DNA of 64,000 nt from Sphingomonas phyllosphaerae 5.2 (GTDB taxonomy: Bacteria > Pseudomonadota > Alphaproteobacteria > Sphingomonadales > Sphingomonadaceae). The translations under genes and the position numbers were made by a program. Position 1 is the stretch's first letter, and each line of letters begins with the position of its first letter. The stretch covers positions 60,818 through 124,817 of the forward strand of contig NZ_ATTI01000002.1 in NCBI RefSeq assembly GCF_000419605.1, given 5' to 3'. Positions 1 through 9,930 of this stretch are shown here, piece by piece. The notes below the pieces were generated by a model. It was not told the origin of the DNA. It was given only the letters and a program-made list of their open reading frames with translations, and ran no database searches.

Positions 1-12
1 GCCATACGCGTC

Positions 13-618
13 ATGACGCGCTCCGGCTTCGCAGCGTGGCGTCTGCTGCGTGACCGGCGCGCGGTCGCGGCGACCGAATTCGCGATCATCCTGCCGGTAA
101 TGCTGCTGCTGTATCTGGGCGGGTTCCAGCTGATGGATGCGATCGCGACCTATCGCAAGGTCACGAGCACGGTCCGCGCGCTCGCCGACCTGTCGACGCA
201 GAGCGAACAGGTCACGCCGGCGGAAATGACCGCAATTCTCGCCGGGACACGCCAGATCATGGCGCCGTATTCGATCACCGGATCGACGCTGTCGGTTGTC
301 GCGATCGATTTCGACAATCTCGGCCAACCGTCGGTCACCTGGGTCTGTGCGCAGACGGTGACCGCGTCGTGCGGCACGTCCTATCCGGGGTTGCAGGTGG
401 CCAACCTGAAGATCCCGGCCGGGTTGCGCGTGCCGAACAGCACGTTGCTCTACAGCGCGCTGTCGTTGCCGTACGTACCGATCTTCAGCGGTGCGTTCAT
501 GTTGCCGGTAACGCTCAGTGACAAGCTGTTTATGTCTCCGCGGCGTTCGCCATCGGTGTGCCTTAACAAGGGCACCCCGACAGCGCCGCTGTGCGTCGGA
601 AAAGGCGGTGTCACATGA
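13..618 (+). CDS. TadE-like pilus assembly pseudopilin
   Basis: This 201-residue protein has an arginine-rich N-terminus (residues 1-18), then the TadE signature VAATEFAIILPVMLLLYLGG at about 19-38, which combines the conserved Glu of the prepilin-like motif with a single membrane helix. The remainder is an extracytoplasmic domain with two cysteines. TadE-type pseudopilins are processed by a TadV-like peptidase and help assemble Flp/Tad pili at the inner membrane. The ATG at 13 is the only good start before the motif. The stop overlaps the next gene by 4 bp (ATGA at 615), so the pair is translationally coupled; the rest of the tad cluster probably lies left of the window. Confidence 0.85.
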   Translation: MTRSGFAAWRLLRDRRAVAATEFAIILPVMLLLYLGGFQLMDAIATYRKVTSTVRALADLSTQSEQVTPAEMTAILAGTRQIMAPYSITGSTLSVVAIDFDNLGQPSVTWVCAQTVTASCGTSYPGLQVANLKIPAGLRVPNSTLLYSALSLPYVPIFSGAFMLPVTLSDKLFMSPRRSPSVCLNKGTPTAPLCVGKGGVT

Positions 619-2150
619 TCCGGACCTTCTGCACCTTGCTGCGGCGGCTGGCATCGGAACGGCGCGGCGGCGTCCTGATGCTCTTCGCGATTTCGCTGGT
701 TCCGATGATCTTCGCCACCGGCATGGGGATCGATTACGCGCGGGCGGTGCGGCTGCGCACCAAGCTGAACGCGATCGCGGACGCTGCGGCGCTGGCGGGC
801 GTATCGCAGCCGATGATGAACGTGGTCGACGACACGCAGGTCCGTGCGGCCGCGCTGGCGATGTTCAACGGGCAATCGGCCGGGCTGGAAGGACTGGCAG
901 CGGCACCGCAGATCACGGTGGTCGTCACGCATCCCGAAGGCGCCACGTCGCGGGCGGTGGCGGTGACCTATACCGCGGGCTCGACGAACATGTTTGCCAG
1001 CATCCTCAACCTGCGCAGCATCGGAATCGGCGGCGCATCGACCGCAACTGCAACCGCAGCGCCGAACGTCGATTTCTATCTTGCGCTGGACACCTCACCG
1101 TCGATGGCGCTGGCCACCACCACCGCTGGCATGACGCTGATGGACACCGTCCTGAAGTGCACGTTCGCGTGCCATAGCAACAACATGGCGGCGGTCAGCA
1201 CCTCAAGCTTCCCGAACCTGATCGTCGACACCACCAAGTTTTCGATCAACAAGAAAAATTACGGCACCAAGACGGTCGGCGGGTTCCCGGCAACGGTCAT
1301 CGATGCCAATGGCACCTATATCTTCGACAACAAGACCACCAATGTTCCGGCGCGCTGTAATCAGGGCGGCAAGGACCTGTGCGTCTACAACAGCAACGGC
1401 ACCGCCGTCGACAGTTACTGGTATGCCCTGAACCAGGGCGTGCGGATGCGTGTCACCGACGAGCGCGCGGCGATCCGCGACCTGATGACGCTGGCGATGC
1501 AATATGCCGACCAGAACAAGCGACGCTATCACGCCTCGCTCCACACCTTCGACCACAAGTCGAACTTCAAGACGCTGGTGACGATGCCGAATCCCAGCGC
1601 GGCGGCGAACCTGACGGCGGTGTCGAATGCGGCGGACGCGATCGATCTGGTCACGGTCAACGATCTGGCCGGGGGCGGGCGCCCGCCCAACGGCGAAAGC
1701 GGCACCGAATACCTTTTCACCAGCCTGGAGTCGGTCCTCACCCAGATGGGCGCGATCATGCCGGCCAAGAGCGGGCAGGGCTCCGACCAGCCCGGCGACA
1801 CGCCGCAGGCGATGATGTTCCTCGTTACCGACGGGATGAGCGACGAGAATATCGGCTCCGGACGCACGCGCTCTGCGATGCGCGACCAGCAGGTCGCGCA
1901 ATGCAATGCGATCAAGGCGCGCGGGATCAGGCTGGCGATCCTCTATACCGAATACACGGCCGAATCGATCAAGGACGACGAGCCCAATCAGCGCGCCCTG
2001 GCACAGGCGGCAATTCCCAATATCGCGCCGCAACTGACCAAGTGCGCGTCGCCAGGGCTGCTCTATACCGTGAAGACCGACCAGAGCATGTCGACCGCGT
2101 TGCAGGCGCTGTTCGCAAAGGCGATGGTCACCGCCCGCCTGACGCAGTGA
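615..2150 (+). CDS. TadG-like pilus assembly protein with von Willebrand A-type domain
   Basis: 511 residues. The N-terminus has ERRGGVLMLFAISLVPMIFA, the TadG/TadE-like membrane anchor, followed by YARAVRLRTKLNAIADAAAL, typical of TadG. The C-terminal two thirds holds a metal-ion-site-like DTSPSM motif near residue 165 and MMFLVTDGMSDE near 405, both features of a vWA domain. TadG-type proteins are inner-membrane-anchored Tad pilus components; the vWA part is expected to face the periplasm. I chose the ATG at 615 over an in-frame ATG 24 bases upstream because it gives the 4-bp overlap with the TadE-like gene. A gap of about 450 bp follows before the rml operon. Confidence 0.87.
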   Translation: MIRTFCTLLRRLASERRGGVLMLFAISLVPMIFATGMGIDYARAVRLRTKLNAIADAAALAGVSQPMMNVVDDTQVRAAALAMFNGQSAGLEGLAAAPQITVVVTHPEGATSRAVAVTYTAGSTNMFASILNLRSIGIGGASTATATAAPNVDFYLALDTSPSMALATTTAGMTLMDTVLKCTFACHSNNMAAVSTSSFPNLIVDTTKFSINKKNYGTKTVGGFPATVIDANGTYIFDNKTTNVPARCNQGGKDLCVYNSNGTAVDSYWYALNQGVRMRVTDERAAIRDLMTLAMQYADQNKRRYHASLHTFDHKSNFKTLVTMPNPSAAANLTAVSNAADAIDLVTVNDLAGGGRPPNGESGTEYLFTSLESVLTQMGAIMPAKSGQGSDQPGDTPQAMMFLVTDGMSDENIGSGRTRSAMRDQQVAQCNAIKARGIRLAILYTEYTAESIKDDEPNQRALAQAAIPNIAPQLTKCASPGLLYTVKTDQSMSTALQALFAKAMVTARLTQ

Positions 2151-2599
2151 TCGGCGGCTGGCGGGGAGGCGGGGGATGCCGTGGATCGGTACGCCTCCAC
2201 CAGCAAAGGCAGGCATATCTCGCGCCGGTCAGGGGGAGCGTAGCCGAGAGGGCGCGACCGTGCCGCCCACGGCGTGCATCAACCCGTGGAGCCGGATGCA
2301 CGGGGTTAACCTGCCGTCGCCGATCAGCCACACCGCGCCGTGTCAAACGACCGACCGATAGGCTCGCCACGTAGAGCGGAAGCAGGAGTTATCAGAATAT
2401 CCTGTGGAACATAGGTTAAGACCTGAGCTTTAGGATATTTGGCCGATCATGACCGCAAGCAGTTGATCGTCGCTCGTTCGAAACCCCGCTGGCTCCCGGG
2501 GGCGTTCGTAACATGTCCGCGCCCAGAGCGTTCGACCGGTCAGAACGGCCAACACGGCGTGATTGCGGGGTATCGGCGCGGACGGTACGTTCGCCGGAC
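2151..2599. other. intergenic region between tad and rml genes
   Basis: About 450 bp with no convincing gene. The short open frames present are rich in Arg and Pro and resemble no family I know. An imperfect inverted repeat (CGTGCAT about 2273, ATGCACG about 2296) could fold downstream of the TadG-like gene but has no T-run. The segment around 2385-2450 is noticeably AT-richer and is the likeliest place for the rml promoter, though I see no clear consensus boxes. Confidence 0.4.
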
Positions 2600-3166
2600 A
2601 TGGCATGTTCCCCCGTGCAGCTCCTTCGCCCTCGCCGGTTCGGCGACAGCCGCGGCTGGCTCACGGAAGTCTATTCGGTACCTGCCTTCGCTGCGCTGGG
2701 TATCGACTGCACGTTCGTGCAGGACAATCACTCGCTCTCGGCCCCAGCCTTCACGCTGCGCGGCCTGCACTTCCAGACGCCCCCGCGTGCGCAGGACAAG
2801 CTGGTGCGCTGCGTCCGCGGGCGGATCTTCGATGTTTCGGTCGACGTGCGTGCGGGCTCACCGAGCTACGGCCAGTGGGTCGGCACTGAACTCAGCGCCG
2901 AGAACGGCCACCAGCTGTTCATCCCCGTCGGCTTCGCGCACGGCTTCGTCACGCTCGAGCCCGATTGCGAGGTCACGTACAAATGTTCGGACACCTACGC
3001 TCCCGCTAACGACGGCGGGATCCGCTGGGACAGCGTCGGCATCGACTGGCCGATCCCGGCCGGCACCACGCCGGAGCTGAGCGAGAAGGACAAGGTCCAG
3101 CCGACGCTCGCCGAGTTCGACAGCCCCTTCGCCTATGACGGCCGTCCGCTGACGCCGCTCGCCTGA
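2600..3166 (+). CDS. rmlC: dTDP-4-dehydrorhamnose 3,5-epimerase
   Basis: 188 residues, the usual RmlC length. The enzyme epimerises C3 and C5 of dTDP-4-keto-6-deoxyglucose in dTDP-L-rhamnose synthesis in the cytoplasm. Family marks seen: [14 protein letters not shown] near the N-terminus, the catalytic-His segment LRGLHFQ at about 52-58, the lysine in [10 protein letters not shown], the cupin strand [10 protein letters not shown], and the tail [17 protein letters not shown]. The ATG at 2600 gives the family-typical N-terminus; the longer in-frame start at 2513 adds 29 residues with no family resemblance. It is first in the rmlCBDA operon, 13 bp before rmlB. Confidence 0.93.
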   Translation: MACSPVQLLRPRRFGDSRGWLTEVYSVPAFAALGIDCTFVQDNHSLSAPAFTLRGLHFQTPPRAQDKLVRCVRGRIFDVSVDVRAGSPSYGQWVGTELSAENGHQLFIPVGFAHGFVTLEPDCEVTYKCSDTYAPANDGGIRWDSVGIDWPIPAGTTPELSEKDKVQPTLAEFDSPFAYDGRPLTPLA

Positions 3167-3179
3167 GGACCCGACCGAC

Positions 3180-4229
3180 ATGCGCATCTTCGTCACCGGC
3201 GGGGCCGGGTTCATCGGCTCGGCGCTCGTCCGCCACCTGATCGAGCATACCGACCACGCGGTGCTCAACTTCGACAAGCTGACTTATGCCGGCACGCTGT
3301 CGACGGTCGAGCGCGTCGCGCAATCCAGCCGCTATCGCTTCGTACAGGGCGACATCTGCGACGCCGAGGCCGTCCGCGCGGCGATCGCGGCGTTCCGCCC
3401 CGACATCGTCACGCACCTCGCGGCCGAGAGCCATGTCGACCGTTCGATCGACGGGCCGGGCGCGTTCGTGCAGACCAACGTCGTCGGCACCTATACGATG
3501 CTGGCGGAGGCGCGCGCTTACTGGCTGACGCTGGACGAGGATGCAAAGGCGGCGTTCCGTTTCCACCATATCTCGACCGACGAAGTGTATGGCTCGCTCG
3601 GCGACACCGGGCTGTTCACGGAGCAGACGCCCTACGATCCGCGCTCGCCCTACTCGGCGTCGAAGGCCGGATCGGATCACCTCGTCTCGGCGTGGGGGCA
3701 TACCTACGGGCTGCCGGTGCTCATCACCAATTGCTCGAACAATTACGGGCCGTATCACTTTCCCGAAAAGCTGATCCCGCTGATGATCGTCAAGGCGCTC
3801 GCGGGCGACGCGCTGCCGGTCTACGGCGCGGGCGACCAGGTGCGCGACTGGCTGTTCGTCGAGGATCACGTCCGCGCGCTACAGGCGGTGTTCGAGCGCG
3901 GGGCGGTCGGGCGGACCTACAATGTTGGCGGGCACAACGAGAAGCAGAACATCGAGGTGGTGCGCACGGTCTGCGCGATCCTCGACCGGCTGCGCCCGCG
4001 TGGCGACGGCCAGAGCTATGCCGAACAGATCACCTCGGTCGCCGATCGTCCCGGTCACGACAAGCGCTATGCGATCGATGCCGCGCGGATCGGCGACGAA
4101 CTCGGCTGGCAGCCGCAGGAGACGTTCGAAACCGGGATCGAGAAGACGGTGCGCTGGTATCTCGACAACGAGGCGTGGTGGCGTCCGCTGGTCGACGCCA
4201 GGGCATCCGAGCGGCGCGGGATCGCGTGA
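3180..4229 (+). CDS. rmlB: dTDP-glucose 4,6-dehydratase
   Basis: 349 residues, an extended short-chain dehydrogenase of normal RmlB length. It dehydrates dTDP-glucose to dTDP-4-keto-6-deoxyglucose using bound NAD. The Rossmann motif [15 protein letters not shown] is at residues 6-20, the catalytic triad region [15 protein letters not shown] near 130, and the YxxxK pair in [13 protein letters not shown] near 160. The typical RmlB segments [17 protein letters not shown] and [15 protein letters not shown] are present. The stop overlaps rmlD by one base, indicating tight coupling. Confidence 0.96.
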   Translation: MRIFVTGGAGFIGSALVRHLIEHTDHAVLNFDKLTYAGTLSTVERVAQSSRYRFVQGDICDAEAVRAAIAAFRPDIVTHLAAESHVDRSIDGPGAFVQTNVVGTYTMLAEARAYWLTLDEDAKAAFRFHHISTDEVYGSLGDTGLFTEQTPYDPRSPYSASKAGSDHLVSAWGHTYGLPVLITNCSNNYGPYHFPEKLIPLMIVKALAGDALPVYGAGDQVRDWLFVEDHVRALQAVFERGAVGRTYNVGGHNEKQNIEVVRTVCAILDRLRPRGDGQSYAEQITSVADRPGHDKRYAIDAARIGDELGWQPQETFETGIEKTVRWYLDNEAWWRPLVDARASERRGIA

Positions 4230-5116
4230 TGCGTGAGTTGCTGGTCACCGGGGCCAACGGTCAGCTCGGACGGGAGCTGCAACGCGCGAGCCTGCCCGAG
4301 GGCTGGCGGGTGGTGGCGCTCGACCGCGCCGCGCTCGACCTCACCGATCCGCGCGCGATCGCGGCCAAGGTGGCGGAGCGGCCATGGGCGGCGGTCATCA
4401 ACGGTGCCGCCTATACCGCGGTCGACAAGGCGGAGAGCGACCAGGTCGCGGCGTGGCAGGTCAATGCGCTCGCCCCCGCCGCCTTCGCTACGGCATGCGC
4501 GACGGCGAACATCCCGCTGGTGCAGGTGTCGACCGATTACGTCTTTCCCGGCGATCGTGACGGAGCGTGGCAGGTCGGCGATGCGGTCGCGCCGCTCGGC
4601 GTCTATGGCGCATCGAAGCTGGGCGGCGAGCTGGCGGTGCGCACCAGCGGCGCGCGCCACGCGATCGTCCGTACCGCCTGGGTGGTGTCGGCGCACGGCA
4701 ACAATTTCGTCAAGACGATGCTGCACGTCGGCGCCGAGCGCGGAGCGTTGCGCGTCGTCGCCGATCAGCACGGCTCCCCCACCAGCGCCGCCGATCTCGC
4801 CGACGCCCTGATGCGCGTCGCGGTACGGCTGGCCGACGATCCGCAGGCGCCGACCGGCACCTTCCATTTCAGCAACGTCGGCGCGACGACCTGGGCGGGG
4901 TTTGCGGAAGAGATCTTCCGCCAGTCCGCCGCGCGCGGCGGCGCGACCGCGACGGTCGAGCCGATCGCGACCGCCGACTATCCGACGCCCGCGCGCCGCC
5001 CCGGCAACTCGCTGCTCGCGCACGATGCGATCGAACGCGCGTACGGCATCACGCCCCGGCCGTGGCGCGACGCGCTCGGCGACATCCTCGACGAACTGAT
5101 CGGAGCCACGAAGTGA
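4229..5116 (+). CDS. rmlD: dTDP-4-dehydrorhamnose reductase
   Basis: 295 residues. It catalyses the NAD(P)H-dependent last step giving dTDP-L-rhamnose. The N-terminal nucleotide-binding motif [15 protein letters not shown], the segment [12 protein letters not shown], the STDYVFPG motif and the YGASKLGGE YxxxK pair are all in the expected order. The ATG at 4229 overlaps the rmlB stop by one base; an open frame runs far upstream but the family N-terminus begins exactly here. Its stop overlaps the GTG start of rmlA. Confidence 0.95.
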   Translation: MRELLVTGANGQLGRELQRASLPEGWRVVALDRAALDLTDPRAIAAKVAERPWAAVINGAAYTAVDKAESDQVAAWQVNALAPAAFATACATANIPLVQVSTDYVFPGDRDGAWQVGDAVAPLGVYGASKLGGELAVRTSGARHAIVRTAWVVSAHGNNFVKTMLHVGAERGALRVVADQHGSPTSAADLADALMRVAVRLADDPQAPTGTFHFSNVGATTWAGFAEEIFRQSAARGGATATVEPIATADYPTPARRPGNSLLAHDAIERAYGITPRPWRDALGDILDELIGATK

Positions 5117-6006
5117 AGGGTGTCATCCTGGCCGGCGGATCGAGCACCCGGCTCCACCCGGCGACGCTGGCGGTCAACAAGCAGCTGCTGCCGGTCTACG
5201 ACAAGCCGATGATCTATTATCCGCTGTCGGTGCTGATGCTCGCCGGCATCCGCGAGATCCTGATCATTTCCAGCCCCGAATATCTCGGCAATTACCAGCG
5301 CCTGTTCGGCGACGGCAGCGCGTTCGGGCTGGCGATCGCCTATGCCGAGCAGCCCGCCCCCGAGGGGCTGGCGCAGGCGTTCACGATCGGCGCGGACTTC
5401 ATCGGCACCGACAATGTCGCGCTGGTGCTGGGCGATAACATCTTCTTCGGCGCGCATCTGACCGACCTGCTGGCGAGCGCAGTCGCGCGGACGCACGGCG
5501 CGACCGTGTTCAGCTACCGCGTCGAGGATCCCGAGCGCTACGGCGTGGTGGAATTGGCGGCGGACGGCAAGGCGCTGAGCCTTGAGGAAAAGCCCGCGCA
5601 GCCGAAGTCGAATTATGCGGTGACCGGCCTGTATTTCTACGACAACCGCGTCGTGCAGATGGCGCGCGATCTGAAGCCGAGCGCGCGCGCCGAGCTGGAG
5701 ATCACCGATCTCAACCGCCTCTACATGGAAGCGGGCGATCTTCACGTCGAGCAGATGGGGCGCGGCTATGCGTGGCTCGACACCGGCACCCACGACAGCC
5801 TGCTGGAAGCCAGCGAGTTCGTCCGTACGCTCCAGCACCGCCAGGGCATCCAGATCGCCTGCCTGGAAGAGATCGCGTTCGAGATGGGCTTTATCACCGC
5901 GGAGCAGGCACGCGCGGCCGGCGAGAAGTTCGCCAAGACTGCCTACGGTCGCGCGATCCTGCGTGCCGTGGAGGAACGGGTATCGTTGTCCGGCACACCA
6001 GGATGA
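5113..6006 (+). CDS. rmlA: glucose-1-phosphate thymidylyltransferase
   Basis: 297 residues, normal RmlA length. It joins glucose-1-phosphate to dTTP to give dTDP-glucose, the committed step of the pathway. The nucleotide-binding loop reads [20 protein letters not shown] (GGxxTRL with the conserved Lys); [20 protein letters not shown], the LVLGDNIF metal site and [20 protein letters not shown] follow. The GTG start at 5113 gives a 4-bp GTGA overlap with rmlD and begins at the family N-terminus. It closes the operon, so all four enzymes for dTDP-L-rhamnose are encoded here; the product would feed surface polysaccharide or glycolipid synthesis elsewhere. Confidence 0.95.
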   Translation: MKGVILAGGSSTRLHPATLAVNKQLLPVYDKPMIYYPLSVLMLAGIREILIISSPEYLGNYQRLFGDGSAFGLAIAYAEQPAPEGLAQAFTIGADFIGTDNVALVLGDNIFFGAHLTDLLASAVARTHGATVFSYRVEDPERYGVVELAADGKALSLEEKPAQPKSNYAVTGLYFYDNRVVQMARDLKPSARAELEITDLNRLYMEAGDLHVEQMGRGYAWLDTGTHDSLLEASEFVRTLQHRQGIQIACLEEIAFEMGFITAEQARAAGEKFAKTAYGRAILRAVEERVSLSGTPG

Positions 6007-6496
6007 TCAACGCATAGATCTTGCCGGAAAGGCGGGCGACGCGCGCATCTCCGGTATGTCGGGGAGCGTGCAAGGAAGTCATGCGGTTACCCTTCGTCGC
6101 CCGTCAGCCCAGGCTGGTGCGGTGCTGACATCCGAACAGGTCGCGGCGTTGGTCGCCGCGTCCGGCGCAACGGCATTGCGCTGGCGATCCACCATCACAA
6201 GTCGGGCAAGACGTTCTGGTAGGTGCCATGCAACGGCAGCACCGATGGCTGTCGCATCGACGGAGAATGCCGCCGCTAACGGGTAGCGACCGCCCGGCCC
6301 GGATCGCGCCTCCGCCTCAAGGCACAAACAGTATCTTGGCTTCGACGCAGCCTGTCACCAGACCGCTGGTGTTCCGGGAAGAGTCGCTCCACTTGATGTG
6401 GATGATATTGTTTTACCGGGCTGCCGCGTCGAGCACAGCCGCGGCGTGCCTTTGTCGCTTGCGCGTGTCGGCTCGGCTGGGTCATGCTGGCCGCGG
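6007..6496. other. intergenic region between rml and carotenoid genes
   Basis: About 490 bp in which I see no supported gene. Short frames near 6160-6290 give a brief stretch (GIALAIHHHKSGKTFW then a stop) that could be decayed coding sequence, but nothing can be named. Any crtX promoter must lie here. Confidence 0.35.
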
Positions 6497-7759
6497 ATGC
6501 GCGGTCGTGGCCCTCTTCAAATCGGTACGCCGACGGCAGGGCACCTTGCCATCATCACCGCCCCGTTGCCCGGCCACCTCAACCCCCTGCAGGTCCTGGC
6601 GAGAGAGCTGAACGATCGCGGCTGGCGCGTGTCGCTGGTTCACATGGAACCGGCGCGACGTTTCGTGACGGATCCCGCCATTTCCTTTTCGGCGCTTCCC
6701 GGCGGGTTTGAGAAGATGTTCGAAGCCTATCTCGAAGCTCTGGTGGCGCCGAACGGGCCCGTTCGGCTGAACCGCATGATCCGCGCGACGGCGTCATTGA
6801 CCGCCGGCTTGCTGGAGGAAGCGCCGGTGGTGCTGGAGCGGATCGGTGCCACGGCCGTGCTGTCGGACGCGGTCGAGCCTGCCGGCCCCCTTATCGCCCA
6901 GAAGCTCAACCTGCCTTATGCCGTCGCCACGACCGGCCTGCCGCTTCTGACGGAAGCCGATGTGCCGCCTCCCTTTCTCGGCTGGCGCTACCGCTCCGAT
7001 CGATGGGGGAGGTTTCGGAACCGCGGCGGGTATGCGGTGACCGATCTGCTGATGCGGCCGGTCACCCGCGTGATCGAGACGCGCCGGCGCGAGTGGGGCC
7101 TTGCGGAAGGCTGCTTGCCGCGCGTGCAGGTCGCGCAATGTCCGCAAGGGCTGGACTATCCCCGGCGCTCCCTGCCGGCGGAGTTCCTGTACGGATCACC
7201 GTGGCGATCCCGCGAGCCGGAGAACACCGATCTGCCCGACGACGGGCCACCGCTGGTCTTCTGCTCACTCGGTACGCTCCAGGGCTCTCGTCGCGCTCTG
7301 TTCGCGACCATGTCCCAGGCGTGCGCAGCGATCGGCGCCCGGGCAGTGATCGGCCATGGCGGCGGCCTGTCGCGGGAGGAGGAGGCCGCATTGCCGGGCG
7401 ATCCGCTGGTGCGGGCCTTCTGGCCGCAGGCGGCCGTGCTGCGTCGTTGCTCGGCCGCGGTGCTGCACGGCGGGTTCAATTCGGTGCTGGATGCGCTGGC
7501 GGCCGGCGTACCGATCGTGGCGCTGCCGATCGGGTTCGAGCAACCCGCAACCGCCGCCCGGCTCGTCCGCGCCGGGGCAGGCCGGATGCTGTCCCCACGT
7601 CGCTTGAGCGTGCGTGCGCTGGCCGCCGCCTTGCGGGACGTGATGGTTCGACCAGACTACGCCCGGGCCGCGCGCGTCCTCGCCGCCGAGATCGCGGCCG
7701 GAGCCGGCGCAGCCGGCGCGGCCGCCGCCATCACCGCCGCGCTAGCGTCTCCCGCCTGA
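6497..7759 (+). CDS. crtX: carotenoid (zeaxanthin-type) glycosyltransferase
   Basis: About 420 residues of a GT-B, UDP-glycosyltransferase (GT1-like) fold. The N-terminal AIITAPLPGHLNPLQVLAREL matches the MGT/CrtX acceptor-domain start, and the C-terminal donor-site region has LVFCSLGTLQGS, VRAFWPQAAVLRRCSAAVLH and HGGFNSVLDALAAGVPIVAL followed by GFEQPATAARL. CrtX adds glucose to the hydroxyl groups of zeaxanthin or related xanthophylls. It converges on crtW with a 29-bp overlap, and that neighbourhood is the main reason for calling it CrtX rather than a macrolide-type transferase. The start is uncertain: the ATG at 6497 was chosen because upstream residues look non-coding. No strong ribosome-binding site precedes it. 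Confidence 0.75.
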   Translation: MRGRGPLQIGTPTAGHLAIITAPLPGHLNPLQVLARELNDRGWRVSLVHMEPARRFVTDPAISFSALPGGFEKMFEAYLEALVAPNGPVRLNRMIRATASLTAGLLEEAPVVLERIGATAVLSDAVEPAGPLIAQKLNLPYAVATTGLPLLTEADVPPPFLGWRYRSDRWGRFRNRGGYAVTDLLMRPVTRVIETRRREWGLAEGCLPRVQVAQCPQGLDYPRRSLPAEFLYGSPWRSREPENTDLPDDGPPLVFCSLGTLQGSRRALFATMSQACAAIGARAVIGHGGGLSREEEAALPGDPLVRAFWPQAAVLRRCSAAVLHGGFNSVLDALAAGVPIVALPIGFEQPATAARLVRAGAGRMLSPRRLSVRALAAALRDVMVRPDYARAARVLAAEIAAGAGAAGAAAAITAALASPA

Positions 7760-8480
7760 AAGCCGGGAGCCGCCACCACGGCGTGCCGGGGCTGAGATGA
7801 TGTTCATGATGATAGGCGCCGAAGTGAAAGCAGGTCATGAGTGACAGCAGTGGCCGGAGCGCGCTGCTGCGGGCATTGTGGGCGTCGGCGAAGGGGCGGT
7901 CGTCGTGACGGTGCGGCAGATAGGTGCCGAACACGAACAACTGCCCCAGCGCCAGTAGCGCCGGGACCGCCCAGAACACGACGATGTCGAGGAGCGACGC
8001 ACCCAGCAGCAGGTACACGATCGCCGCGATCGTGATGCGTCCGATTTGCCCGTGCGTATAATAATTGCGGAAGAAGGACCCGAACCACGGCAGCAAGCGG
8101 CGGGGAGCGTCGGCGTGGAAATCGGGATCGCTGGTTGTGCCGGGCGCCGCGTGATGCGCGTGGTGCTTGGGCAGCAGCTCGCCGTACGAAAGACCGGCGT
8201 AGGCGGCGAGGCAGAACGTGCCCACGATCCTGTTCAGCCGCGGCCTGCCCGGTGCCAGCGATCCGTGCATGCAATCGTGCGCGATGATGAACAGCCCGGT
8301 GCTGAGCCAGGCCTGCACGAGGATCACGACCGGCGCCAGTAACGCGGTGCCGGGGCTCCAGTGCCAGAAGAAGATGCCGCCGACATGCACACTCGTCCAG
8401 GCACCGCCGATCGCTGCCGCCAGCATCAGGCCATGCCGGCCATCGGCCCGGCCATCGGCCCTGCGCCGATCGCGGCTCAT
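7731..8480 (-). CDS. crtW: beta-carotene 4-ketolase
   Basis: 249 residues, a membrane-bound di-iron fatty-acid-desaturase-type oxygenase that adds keto groups at C4/C4' of beta-ionone rings. The three histidine clusters are present: FIIAHDCMHGSL (about residue 80), LPKHHAHHAAPGT (about 118) and GAYHHEHHLSPGTPWW (about 225). Hydrophobic stretches around residues 25-75 and 150-185 supply the membrane helices. The ATG at 8480 overlaps the crtZ stop (ATGA), so crtZ and crtW are coupled. An open frame extends further upstream but there it only overlaps crtZ. Confidence 0.92.
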   Translation of the reverse strand: MSRDRRRADGRADGRHGLMLAAAIGGAWTSVHVGGIFFWHWSPGTALLAPVVILVQAWLSTGLFIIAHDCMHGSLAPGRPRLNRIVGTFCLAAYAGLSYGELLPKHHAHHAAPGTTSDPDFHADAPRRLLPWFGSFFRNYYTHGQIGRITIAAIVYLLLGASLLDIVVFWAVPALLALGQLFVFGTYLPHRHDDRPFADAHNARSSALRPLLSLMTCFHFGAYHHEHHLSPGTPWWRLPAFRRETLARR

Positions 8481-8944
8481 TGCCCGGCACGTTCGGTCAG
8501 GCGGCGTTTCAGCCGCGCGGGATCGGGTGCGAACAGGAAGCCGAAGCTGACGCCGCCTTCCTTGCCCCTCACCGCATGGTGCAGGCGGTGGGCCTGATGC
8601 AGCCGCTTGAAATAGCCCCGCCGCGGCACCCAACGCATGCCGAACCGCTGGTGCACCAGCATGTCGTGCACGAAGGCATAGATCGCGCCATAGACGGTGA
8701 TGCCCAGGGCGATCCACCAGAGCGGTTCCCACAATGTGCCGAGGGCGAACAGCGCGATCACGATCGCGGCGAAGCTCACCGCATACAAATCGTTGCGCTC
8801 GAAGGCGCCCGCGCGCGGCTCATGATGCGAGCGGTGCCAGCCCCAGCCCCAGCCGTGCATGACATATTTGTGCGTCGCCCAGGCGAAAACCTCCATGAAC
8901 AGCACCATGGCCACGACCAGCAGCAGTTTCTCGTACCAGTTCAA
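8477..8944 (-). CDS. crtZ: beta-carotene hydroxylase
   Basis: About 155 residues of the sterol-desaturase/CrtZ type, hydroxylating C3 of beta-ionone rings. Histidine motifs: ATHKYVMHG, WHRSHHEPRAG, FVHDMLVHQRFG and LHQAHRLHHAV, in CrtZ order, with hydrophobic helices between them. I place the start at the TTG at 8944 because GAGGTG lies seven bases upstream and because the start overlaps the stop of the PAP2 gene. A GTG at 8971 is the alternative and adds nine residues. With crtW this gives the pair needed for astaxanthin-type or hydroxy-keto carotenoids. Confidence 0.92.
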   Translation of the reverse strand: MNWYEKLLLVVAMVLFMEVFAWATHKYVMHGWGWGWHRSHHEPRAGAFERNDLYAVSFAAIVIALFALGTLWEPLWWIALGITVYGAIYAFVHDMLVHQRFGMRWVPRRGYFKRLHQAHRLHHAVRGKEGGVSFGFLFAPDPARLKRRLTERAGQ

Positions 8945-9930
8945 TGGATCACCTCGGCGCCCTGCTTCCACCGAATACGGCCGGTCGTGCGCGGCATCGG
9001 TCTAGCATGACGAACGGGCCAGCGCATCCCGCTGAGATCAGGCGCCTTTGCAGCCAGACGCCGGGCGACGGCCAGCGCGAGCACCGCCAGCAGGAGACCG
9101 GCCAGCACATCAACACCGTAATGGCCGCCGAACAACGGGGTCGCCACGATCGTCAGCCCGGCCCAGATCGCCGCCGGAACGCGGAGCCGGGTGACGGGGT
9201 ACAGCCCCCAGAACAGGATCACCGGCAGCGCCGCGTGATAGCTGGGGAAGCTGACGATCCCGGTCATATGCGACAGGTCGAGCTCCCGGACGGCGCCGTC
9301 GCGCAGGCCGAGGACCAAATCACGGTCTTGCCAGGCGACGGATGGCCACAGCGTCCGGTAATGAGCGGGATCGAACAGATTGCCGACTGCCGGCAGCAAT
9401 CCCGACAGGAGGATCGTCACCGCGCCAGCCACGATCGCAGCGGCGACGGCCGTGCGCAACCGTTCCAGCCGGGCGGTTGCGGCGAGCACCACGATGCACC
9501 CCACCATCTGCACGACAAGGCTGTGATAGGCGAGGCCCGCGACCAGCAGGAGCGGCGCCGGCAGCCGGTCGGCCACCGCCAGGATCGCCGGCCAGTCCAA
9601 TCCCAGCCGTGCATCCGCCACGGCCAGCCACTCATCCCACGATGGTCCGCCAAATGCTGCCAGCAGATAGGCGAGCACCACGCCCAGAATGGTGAACAGG
9701 GTCATCTGAAGAAACGCGGTGGCTCCGGCCACCAACCGGGTGTCCGCGCGCATTCGCCCGATCGCCAGCGCTCCCGTCAGCACGGCCACCCCGAGCGCCG
9801 GGAGCGCCGCGCGCGCGAGCGCTACGCTGAAACCCAGGGCGTGGCTTAGCAGCAGGCAGGCGAGCGCCAGGCCACCGATGACCGACCACGACGCGGCGTT
9901 GGCATGGGACGTGGTCGTTGGCAGACGCAT
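8941..9930 (-). CDS. PAP2-family membrane phosphatase / lipid phosphotransferase
   Basis: About 329 residues with at least seven hydrophobic segments. The C-terminal part carries reduced PAP2 motifs: SFPSYHAALPVILFW (C2-like PSxH) and TPLFGGHYGVDVLAG (C3-like HxxxD). This arrangement is typical of the PAP2_3 or inositol-phosphorylceramide-synthase-like branch, which acts on lipid phosphates in the membrane. It is the first gene of a minus-strand operon PAP2-crtZ-crtW with overlapping ends. Why a lipid phosphatase leads a carotenoid operon is unclear; a pigment or lipid-anchor role is only inference. An in-frame GTG at 9951 is an alternative start. Confidence 0.75.
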   Translation of the reverse strand: MRLPTTTSHANAASWSVIGGLALACLLLSHALGFSVALARAALPALGVAVLTGALAIGRMRADTRLVAGATAFLQMTLFTILGVVLAYLLAAFGGPSWDEWLAVADARLGLDWPAILAVADRLPAPLLLVAGLAYHSLVVQMVGCIVVLAATARLERLRTAVAAAIVAGAVTILLSGLLPAVGNLFDPAHYRTLWPSVAWQDRDLVLGLRDGAVRELDLSHMTGIVSFPSYHAALPVILFWGLYPVTRLRVPAAIWAGLTIVATPLFGGHYGVDVLAGLLLAVLALAVARRLAAKAPDLSGMRWPVRHARPMPRTTGRIRWKQGAEVIH

